From the NCBI GenBank assembly GCA_963660435.1, contig CAVKYI010000005.1:1-64000 (forward strand): 64,000 nucleotides of DNA, read 5' to 3'. Origin of the DNA: Hallerella sp963660435. Lineage in GTDB: Bacteria > Fibrobacterota > Fibrobacteria > Fibrobacterales > Fibrobacteraceae. Each line of letters opens with the position of its first letter. The stretch's first letter is position 1. The position numbers were made by a program, and so were the translations under genes. The notes beneath the pieces are model-generated. The model was given only the letters and a program-made list of their open reading frames with translations, ran no database searches and was not told the origin of the DNA. Below are positions 32,073 through 42,000 of the stretch, in pieces.

Positions 32073-33089
32073 TTAGTCGTCTTTTATGCAACGAACAGAA
32101 AGCTTTTCTGTCTTATACTCAAAACAATAACCTCCATATCTTCCGATTATCATATCTGAATTATCCTCGAGTACTTTATAGTGTATTCTTGCAAAGTTGT
32201 AACAAGTATGGGAGCTTCTTATATAAGAGTCACTCAACCAAAAGACAGCATTTTTACCGAATTTCCACCAGCCAATAACCAATTCATACTGACCAGCTGG
32301 AAGCGCACTAAACCCAAAAGCATCATAACCAGGCCCTAATCCAGAAACATCCCAAAGAAAATCAGCTCGTAAATTTTGGCCAGAATACCCTTCACTATGC
32401 TCACTTACAAATAGACTTAATTTGAGCCATTCTTCTCCTGTAGGTAAATGCCATCCTTTAGGACAAGCATCTAGGGCTCCACTTCTTTCATAGAATCTTC
32501 CGTAAATATCACAATTAGGGTCGTCGGGATGACACTCTGATCGAGTAGTATCATTGTATTTTAAATTTTCAGCCATCCACCACTGTTCGCCAATTTTTAC
32601 GGTTTTGTAGGTTTGTCCATCTCGTTCATCGTATAAAGAAGCATAAGTACAACGATCATCTAGTTCCGTTTTGCAAACACCTATAGACACTAAACTACTA
32701 GAAGAAGCCTCCATTACGCTCGAAGAACTCGCTTCCGTCGAAGATGAAGACGCATCTAGCTTTACGCTCGAAGAACTCGCTTCCGTCGAAGATGAAGATG
32801 CTTCTAACTTTACGCTCGAAGAACTCGCTTCCGTCGAAGATGAAGATGCTTCTAACTTTACGCTCGAAGAACTCGCTTCCGTCGAAGATGAAGATGCTTC
32901 TAACTTTACGCTCGAAGAACTTCTTGTTTTTATCGGATCTACTTTGCTTGATGAAGAATGTAATTCATGCTCTTCTGACGAGGAGATTTCATCAGGAGCA
33001 TTAACAACGCTATTATTTGAACAATCATCACCACAAGAATAAAGCAAAAAAACAATACATAAAACTAAAATCTTACAACGCAACATCAT
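32073..33089 (-). CDS. FISUMP-domain lipoprotein with Ser-rich repeat linker
   Basis: A 338-residue predicted lipoprotein (lipobox LYSC, Cys near 19). A long serine-rich linker (about 35-138) includes four units of 16 residues, VKLEASSSSTEASSSS. The C-terminal 190 residues are a FISUMP domain: YKTVKIGEQWWMAENLKYN, GRFYERSGALDACPKGWHLPT, and the final LSVRCIK. The start ATG overlaps the tcA stop (ATGA) behind a GGAGG, so translation is coupled to tcA. The gene is markedly AT-rich compared with the window, suggesting separate origin. It may tether or display the toxin at the cell surface, which is inference from coupling. Confidence 0.85.
   Translation of the reverse strand: MMLRCKILVLCIVFLLYSCGDDCSNNSVVNAPDEISSSEEHELHSSSSKVDPIKTRSSSSVKLEASSSSTEASSSSVKLEASSSSTEASSSSVKLEASSSSTEASSSSVKLDASSSSTEASSSSVMEASSSSLVSIGVCKTELDDRCTYASLYDERDGQTYKTVKIGEQWWMAENLKYNDTTRSECHPDDPNCDIYGRFYERSGALDACPKGWHLPTGEEWLKLSLFVSEHSEGYSGQNLRADFLWDVSGLGPGYDAFGFSALPAGQYELVIGWWKFGKNAVFWLSDSYIRSSHTCYNFARIHYKVLEDNSDMIIGRYGGYCFEYKTEKLSVRCIKDD
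32718..32909 (-). repeat. Minisatellite: four 48-bp units in the FISUMP lipoprotein linker
   Basis: Units at 32862-32909, 32814-32861, 32766-32813 and 32718-32765. The first three encode VKLEASSSSTEASSSS and are the same at DNA level over nearly all positions; the fourth has VKLD and a few base changes. The length is a multiple of three, so slippage would change linker length without a frameshift. Confidence 0.9.
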
Positions 33090-36000
33090 TCGTATCCTCC
33101 CATTCTAGCTGTGTAACTTATATGTACAATTACATCCTTGATGTCATTCGTACTGAAACCATGATCAGCATTCTTATCCCATGTATTTTGGAACCCATTT
33201 ATTGCTAGAGCCCATTTAGAGATGGCCCCAGCACCTTCAAAAGGTCTATATTTATCCGTACCGAATACAAAATTAAACTTTCCCGTTTCTTGATGAGCGG
33301 TACTTGTGGCCATATTTTGAATACCTATTCGATTTCTGATTGAAGATTTCCCTTTTATGTCAAGTGAGTTTTCAGTCATTGTTAATTGAGCGTTCAGATA
33401 ATGGCCGCTATAGTCAGGAACAATGACTTCTATCCGAACATCACGAATTCTTCTAAAATATTGATTCGGAAAATCAATTTTATATAATAATTCGGGTATA
33501 GAAAATTCACACCAGCCATCGTCCTTTAAATTCTTCAATGGCGAAGGAATCGGTTCTCCTTTCTCATAAAGATCCGTCCTATTCTCCAATTCCCACAGAC
33601 TTACCGGTCGCGTTATCTCCAGCTCGTTCCTGTCGTTTTCCAGATAGGCGACTTCCATCACGTGCAAGTCGGCGAGCAGCTTTTCTCCCGCAAGCAGTCC
33701 ACTGTGCAGGCCGTCCCAGTACGAGCCGCTGCCCTTGATGAACGTCCTTGACGACTTGGCGTCGATATCGGTGTCGCCTATTTCGAAGTGGTAGCACTTC
33801 TCCGCCTTGCAGGCGACCTTCACCGCCAGCTGGAAAAGGCTCTTATATACGCCGCCGGTCTCCTTCTTCAGCCAGCCGTAAAGCTCGCCGTTCGTGTACT
33901 TCTCCGACAGGTGCTCGTACATCTCGTCCTTGAGCTCGGCTTCGCGCTCCGCCTTCTCCACCTGTTTTTTGGCGTAGTCGATCCTTATCTCGGCGACGGT
34001 CTTCTTCTTTTCGAGCGCCTTGGCCCTGTTCGCCTTTTCGGTCTTCGCCATCGTCCAGTCCTGCAGCCTGCGTTCCGCCTCGGCCTGCAGCTTCATTTTG
34101 GCGGCGGAGACCTGACGCTGGACAAAACGGGAGGCGTAGCTCTCGGCCTTGTTCACCAGGTTCTCGGCAATCTTCGTCCCGCCGGCGGAGAGCGCGCTGA
34201 ACGACGGACCGCCCAAGCCGTTCGCGATGGCGCCAATGTCCAGGTCGGGAATCTTGTAGGCAACGGAAGCCGCCTCCTTGACGCTTTCCACCGTTTCCTG
34301 GACTTTTCTGGCCTTTTCCATGAACCTGTCGTACTGTTCTTCCAGCTTGATGGGCTTGTAGTATTCTTCCTGTTCAGCTTGTTCCGCTTCGATATTTTCT
34401 TGCTCAATCTCTACCGATTCGAGTTCCTTTTCGAGTTCCGCCACGTCCATGTCCGTGACCGTCTTCTGCAGCGCGAGCATCGTCCTTTCGTGCGACGCCC
34501 GGAGCACGGCCAGGGATTCGGCATCGTACTTTTCGAGGATGTCCAGCAGGTCGCGGCCCATCCGCATCACGTCACGAACAATCTCTATCGCCTTGGCGAC
34601 CATCACTTTAAAGCGGTAGTATGGCAGCGCAGACGAAGCGTCGGCAAGCGCCTCGCTGACGGAAATCCCGTTCGCTTTCGCCTTCACGAGCAGGGCGGGG
34701 TCGATAGGCGGCGCAAACAGCGCGAGCGTCCGCTTGACGCCATCGATGTTCAGGCTGTTGCGAATCTTGTAGAGCCTGTCCGCCACGGTGTCCCAGTAAC
34801 CCGCCAGGGTCTCGTTGCGGGGCACGTTGAAATAGAACATCATCCCCGTAGTATGAGCAAGCTGCATGGTTTTGCCCGGAAGCAGCCGCTGCGGCGTCTC
34901 CTTTTCGCGGCTCTTGCCCGTGAGCATCGTGTCCTCGTAGGTGACGAACGCGTTGTTCATCACGCCTGAGCCTTTCGCCATCAGATCCCGCACGGTGAAC
35001 GCTGTGGCATTCTTCGGGTCAGGAACCTCGGCGCTCTTCGGTCCGAGAATCTCCGCTGCGAGGATGTACATCTGCACCGCCAGGTTGACCGATTCCGTCG
35101 TGTCCTGCGAGAACAGCTGGTCTCCCCAGCCGATCAGGGCATCGAGATATTTCATCACCACATATTTCTGGTAGGCGACCGGGCGGTAGCGCGCAATTAT
35201 CTGCGGATTGAACGGTTCGTTCTTCCAGCGGTCTATCAGCAACTGGATAGCCTTCCTATCGGGCAAGGCATCGTGAGGAGTCGGGAACGACAGTTCCGAA
35301 AGAATCGACCGATCGGCATCCGGATTCGCAAAGAACGGCAGAAACTTCCAATACCGGGCCCCTTTCGAAAGCTCCCGGACAAAGCGCTTTGTCCGTTCGT
35401 AAGGCGTGAGATCTATCCGCGGGTCGAACACCAGCTGGAGCCAGTTCAGCGCCGCTTCATAATTCTGCTCGGCAAGCATCCTGTCCGCCAAAAGCATCGG
35501 GATAAAGAAGAACAGTTCCCAATTGTAAATCGAAGTCGCCGAACCCCAGCAGAAATCGACAGTCGAAGACGGATAAGGTTCCGCAACGACGCTGCCCGGC
35601 AAGTAACCGTGTTCAAACAGCGTCTGTGACAAATCCCAGGCATGCCAGTCGCCCGCCGTGTAATAGCCGAGATAGACGCTGAAATAGTAGTTGTAGTAAG
35701 AATAGGAATAATAGTAGCTGTCCGAGACGGGCAAAGCTTCTGTCTCGCGGCTGTAAAGCCATTTAGGCCCGCCCTGCAGAAAACGCCTGCGGAACTCGCC
35801 CGCTTGAGGATTGGAAACCATTTCCACGTGGTAGTTCGGGATGCTGTTCGCCCCCGACCCGCTGTCGCCGGAAACGGTGCGGACAAGGAAGACTCCCTTG
35901 GAATCCATGAAGAAGAACGGCCTGTCCTCGTGGCAAATAAATCCCATGTTCACGGACAGCAGCTTGAACGGGCCTCGCGTATTGCCAAAGATTCTGGTTC

Positions 36001-39000
36001 CGTTCTGCAAGACCAGAGAACCGCCCGCGTTATGGAACAAGTTCCCTACAAGGCGGCATCCCGACGGAGAATGATTCTTTACAAATTCACCATAAGTGAA
36101 AGCAATCGGATTCCCTGTATCTGGTTCAACTTCATTGGAAGCCGAATCAGCTCCATCTTGCGTAAGCGAGAAGTTTCCGATATGGTTTATCCGCTGGTCC
36201 GCCCTGTATTCGCGCGAAACTTCCGTTTTTAGGATGTAAGTCGTCGCCGGTGCACCATCAAGGCTTTCCGCGTTTCCGGATATCGGCGAGGAATTCGCCA
36301 CAGGAACAGTAACCACATGTGGCGTATCGACAAAATCGGGGAACGTGCGCCAAACCTGCAAATTCAAGGCGTCGGAATTATCGGAGACATCGATAACGAA
36401 ATAGCGTTCGGCGAGGCTTTCGTTTTCACCCAATATGAAATCAAGCTGGTTTTCGGACACATCATAGACAGCCTGCTTCCCGACTTTTACGCCGGTCCAT
36501 TTTGTCCCCGTGAAAGCGGTCCACTTCAGTCGCAGCTCGGCGTAATACTCCACGGAAACCGCTGCCTGCTTTCCACCGGATTCGCCAGTCTTTTTCTGCT
36601 TCTGGCCCTGCACGACCTGCAACCAGGTAATGTACAAATGTCCGCCAAGAATCGCCGGTTGGATTGCCGCCCCGTCGATTTCAACGGGAATTTCTTCCCA
36701 CGGAGTCCAATTTCCGCCGTATAGCGCGGTCGCCTCGTATTTGCGATAATAGTAAGTGTGGGGTTCGCCACGCGTGCGGCCAACGATGTGCAAGGTATAG
36801 AGCACGCCCGCGACACTTCCGCCATCCTGTTTGCAGGCTCCGACGATATCGATTTCTGACGTGTCGCAAACCTTTTTCAGGTATTCGCCGAGAGCCTCGG
36901 TCATCGCTTCCTGATCATTACCGACTTCGGCCAGGCGATCTTCCAGTTCGACAAAGAACGGCGTCTTGTCGCTTCGCAGGTCACCGTCTATCCAGTTTTC
37001 GGGATACAGGAACACTTTGCGGTTCGCAACCCAGACCTGGAAATTTTTCATCCATTCCCACTGTTCCCTTTGCGTGTCGTTCAGCGTGTAGCCGCCTTCG
37101 AGACCCATCAAGGCCCGCTGCACGTAAAGCTGGATGCACGATACCGCCTGGACTGTCCGCGAAATCGCCATGTCCGGTTCCATCTTCACGTCGAGAAGGT
37201 AATAAGAATAGATATCGCTTTCATCGACAAAGACCGCGGGATAGTTTCCCGCTGTCGCCGGAATCTGCGACTCGTTGCAGACCACAGCCGCCAAGGCATC
37301 GCGTTTCCGTTGCCGAATTTTGTCGTTCACACCCTGGATGAAACGGTTCCATTCCGGATTGGTGCGTGCCAGTTTCAGATTTTCTTCAAACGTCTTGGCA
37401 TATTCGGAATACGAAGCGTCGTCTGCATCCAGCAAGTTTTTCAAATCCGCGGGAAGCGTATTCGTCTTCCGGTATAGGGAGAGCATTTCCGCAAACCGGC
37501 ACCACGCCGAAGGCGAATCCGTTTCCAGAGACTTTACCGCGAGGCTGTTTTCATCCCGTTCGAAATCAATTCCAGAAGCCGCAAGTATCGCGACAAAGGC
37601 ATCGTTCGAAATCCGAATTTTTTCATCCGAGGCGTCAAGATTTTCTAACTCGCTGTAATTGTAAACTTTCCCCAAAATTCGGGAAGATGCGGCGAATGCG
37701 CAAAGCACATCTTCAAACAAGCCATACGGCGTTCTTTCCGCTTCGACTTCCGATTCGCCAGCATTCGGCCTTTGCCTTTCAGCAGGCGGAATCAGATTTT
37801 TCCAATCCCATTCAAAGCCAAGGTCCAACGACTGCGTAAATTGATAAAGCGCCGAACAACGGACAATCCGGTTGCAGAGAATTTCTATCAAGGCGACATC
37901 ATTTTCGCTCAAATCGTTTATCGATGCGATATCTTCTCTAATTGCAAAATTTTTCCATTCCGCCAAATCATCCAAAGCATCGTCTTTCAGTTTTTCAAAA
38001 AGTTCCGCAAGCACATCCGATGTCATCGAGAATTTTTCGGCAATGAGGGAAAGCGACCTTTCAAAGGCAAGTTCATCACGAAGCGCGTTGTAGAATGCGG
38101 TCCCGCTTTCATCCGCGGCAAAAACCTCTTTCCACGACGGGGATGGCTCCGAAACATACCGGAGCACATCTTTTAGACAGGCGTTCCACTTTCCGCCAAC
38201 ATCCGGTTCAAAGTTATCTTTCCACGCGTCAAAAATTTCCTCTGCATTTTCTTTGCCCAATGTTTTCAACAGCCCGTGAATCGCGGTTTCGTAATCGACT
38301 CCATCAAATTCATCCAAAGACTTCCGTACATTTGCATTGAATTCCAAGGCAAAGGAAGAAGATTCTGTCGGCGAGATTAATTGCGGTTCGAAAATCGATT
38401 TCAAATCGCCGACCGAAAGAGACGAACCGCGCAAAAGCTCCAGCTCGTCGATAGTCTCGTTGCAATTTTTCCTACCGTCCAATTCAACGGGAAAACCGAT
38501 GCGCTTTAGAAAGAGATAATCCTCTACGGAAAGCCCGTTCCCAACAATCCAAAGGCCGTATCGATACAAAATTTTCAGGCCATCTTCAAACGCCGAGACC
38601 AAAGACCGCTCTTCGACCGGTTTCCAGAATTCCAGCAAGAGGAGCACAGCGTCCCGGGAATCCATCCCCAGACAGACATTCGCCGCCACCGAGAGAGCAT
38701 TCTGCAACTTGTCGCGTTCCTTCGCAAAGTCAAGTACGGAACCATCCGCAAAAGCCTCTTCGGAATAAGCGTCAAAAAGCGAATCAATCGGGAAGATCTT
38801 TTTTAGCGCATCCCTTGTCAGGGAACATTTTCCCAAAAGTACAGCGGCTTCCTGAACAGACAATCCTATTCGAGCTTTCAGTTCCTGGATTTCCGCGAGT
38901 TCATCGACTTGACAGTTCCATGTTTTCGCCACATCGTCAATCTTCCAGCCAAACGCCATCCGACGACGGATAAAGACAGAGAGCTTAAAGAAAAAGTTTT

Positions 39001-42000
39001 CTTCGTCCGCATTTGCCGCAAAGAGAATCCTGTAACCGCCTACATCCGAAAGCTGGAACGACTCGGAATCCGCATGAACCGTCACGCCCGAATCCTCGAA
39101 CACGGGCGACGCCAGTATCTCCGCAAATTCCTCGTAGGTCAATTTAGCGCGGTCAAGGCCAAACGCCAAATAGCTTAAAACCCGATGCCACTCGCAATCT
39201 TCGCTTTCAATCTGCCGGGACTTGTCCGGGAAGAAGAGACCCTCGTTGTCATTTTCTGTCAAGCCCCAAAGTTCCCACACCGGATGGGAATTTTCGATTC
39301 GATTGGAAGACAGAAGTTTTGGGTCATAGCCGTGCAAGAATAACACCGCATTCCAGGCATCCTCGCAAGCATTTTCCGTTTCCACTTTGCCCAGTTTTCT
39401 TGCAATGGACGCGTTGTCCAGCGAAAGATTGGCGAAAATTTCCGATACCCGCATCCGGTCAAAGTTCTGCGAAAGCGACATCGGATAGATTTTCTCGCCA
39501 AGAGCCTTCATCGCGGTCGCTTCGACATCCATTCCCGAAGTCGAGGCTTCCGAAGTCCAAGGGCAAGGATTCGCTCTTAAATCTTCCACCGTAGCCTTTT
39601 CCGGCGTCTGGTTACAGAACGGGACCGCCTTTTGGTCTGCCGAACTCCTCGCTGCGAGACTTTCCAAAAGTTCTATCGCCAGATCGATTGTCGGGAGCGA
39701 CACCTCGGCGTTTGACTTGGTCATCTTCAAAGCCAAGACATCGGGCCGACGGCTGACGAACTTGGTATAGGCTTGTCCCTGTTTCAAGAATTCAAGCAGG
39801 TCCAGCAAATACGCCGAAGGACTCAGGATAGACTGGTTCTGGGTTCCCGAATTGCGGTTTATGCTCCCGAACAGAGTTTTCCAGTTGGCGCAACTCTTGC
39901 TCGGAAAACGCTGTCTTGCGACATTGCCAGTCCGGGAATTTGCCGCTTTTAATTTCGCTTTCCCGCTTTGGGAAGCGGTCGCGTTTTCGTTTTGCAATCC
40001 ACGAGGCAATGACAAAATCGCATTGTCGGATTCGTTCAGGTTGCCGTGGTAACGCTCGACATCGAGAGTGGCGTTCGCGACAAAGCTCTTAGCGAGGCGG
40101 TGGATGTTTGTCGCCAGTTCCTTGTTTCCCATGCCCAGGCCATGCCTTGCGACAAAACTTTCTTCATCCGCAAGGGCGATTTCCGATGCGGAATCAAAAC
40201 CGTTGCGGACCAGGTAGGCAATCGCTTGCGGTTCGTTCGTCAAACGGAAAAGCCGCTGTAAAATCTTGATCTTTTCCTTTTCGTCATCGCTTGCTGTCGC
40301 CTCGGGAATTTCATCATCCTGCGCATGGGCCTCTGCGGATTTTCTCAGGAACATTTCCAGGTCAGAGGCGTTTAAGTCAAAATCCATCCACGGTTCCGAT
40401 TGCAGTTTCCCGATCAAGTCTTTCCACGGTTTTTCGGAATCATCCGCCACAAAAAATTCCGAGAGCTTTAATTTCAACTCCGTCTGTGGAAACTTCGCCC
40501 GAAGTCTTTCTTTCAATGTACGGATGGCGATCTGCTTTTGTTCGTTTGCCGTCGTACCGGGAAACAAGTCCAATGGAAGCGCAAGCGAAACATCTCGGCA
40601 CCAGCAAGCGTAACGCTCGGCTGTTCTTTCAATCGTGTCACGCCAAAAATCCGGGTCGCTTTCCAACGCTTTCCCATACTTCAGCAGATATTCCAGCTTC
40701 CACGCACCGAGCGAATCGGCTTCCGACACCAGAGAATCCGGCTTTGCGCACGGCTTATACGGAGAATTTTCCTTGTGCAGCAAGGTATAGGCGCTCACGA
40801 CCAGATCGGGATACCAGTTGCAGAAATCGCCCAGCTCTACCAGGAATTTCAAATCGTCAACTTCCGCAGAGGACAAGAACGACGGATCGTCCTTGAAAAA
40901 GGCAATTAAATCCTGGTAGTTGGAACCGCAATCCGAAAACATGTCAAGAAGTCTGTCGAGACGTTCCTGGTGTTCCACCAAACGGGTTAGCTTGGGACGG
41001 CCCCGCCTTCCGTTTTTCTTGTTGGAATCGGCATTTGCGTATTCATTCGATTCCAGTTCCAATTCCTTGGCAAGGAAAAGGTAAAAGACAAAGAACGGTG
41101 AAAAAGTATTTTCCTGCTCCGTTGCGACATTTCTGGACTTTTGCAGGTAGTTCCAGATTTTTAGCCTGAATTCGTTCGCCGAAAGCGTCGAACTGACAAG
41201 ATTCGCCGAGATAGACTTTTGAACAACCTTCTCGCATTCATCGAGCCCTGCCGCCAAAAGCGTCGAAACATCGACAATCTTGGCATTTCGTATCAAAGGA
41301 TAGAGATAGGCGGCACAAACGGAAACGCTTTCCTGCACCGGAGCGGTTCCCGAAGCGAGCGCACCCCGGAGCCCCTCGACGGAATCTACCAGTTCATGCG
41401 CAATCTGGAACGATTTAAAATAGGCCCGAGCCTTCGCTTCGTCCACATCTTCGCGCCCGATTACCAAGGGAAACCGTGTGACGCTATCCAGAAATTCGGA
41501 AATTTTATCTTGGAGCGAAACCTTGATCGTTTCCTTGTACGAGACAACCGTCTGGTAATAGATTTTCAGTATATTGTCGAGACGTTCAAACTCCGATTCG
41601 ATCGGCTTGTCGGTTTCCAGGTCAAGGACAAAGTCGATTTCCTGATCGGATTTTCCATTGAAAACCAGCGGCGCCGAATAAAAACTTCTGGGACTGTCGC
41701 TATCGTTACCGTCACCGCCTTTTTTATAATGGACCTCGGCGAAGAGAGAGACTTTGTCCTTTCCTTTGGCAATTTTGCTGTCGAGCCTTAACCCCTGCGG
41801 AATGGAGGATGCATTGTAGATAATTTCGTAATGGCCGAATGTGTCAGGATTTGCCGGATTCCCCAGCATCGCTTTCTCGAAAGTGCCGGTTTTCCTCCCA
41901 AAATCATCGACCGATTCCCGGTAATAAAGGCAGAACGCCGCGACCTCGATGTCGGCTTGCAAGGGATAGCCGAGAGGATTCTTGATATTTCCAAAGACCC

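Noticed and set aside
32718..32909. Regularly spaced repeats that could suggest a CRISPR array
   Set aside because: Units are directly adjacent with no unique spacers, lie in frame inside a lipoprotein gene and encode serine-rich linker. No cas genes are present.
32671..33042. Plus-strand ORF with repeated FTLEELASVEDEDASN, resembling an acidic repeat protein
   Set aside because: It is the antisense reading of the Ser-linker minisatellite in the FISUMP lipoprotein gene. The repeats look regular only because the coding strand is repetitive.
33788..34969. 393-codon plus-strand ORF inside tcA
   Set aside because: It mirrors the helical, Leu/Glu-rich pore region of TcA on the other strand and has no independent motif.
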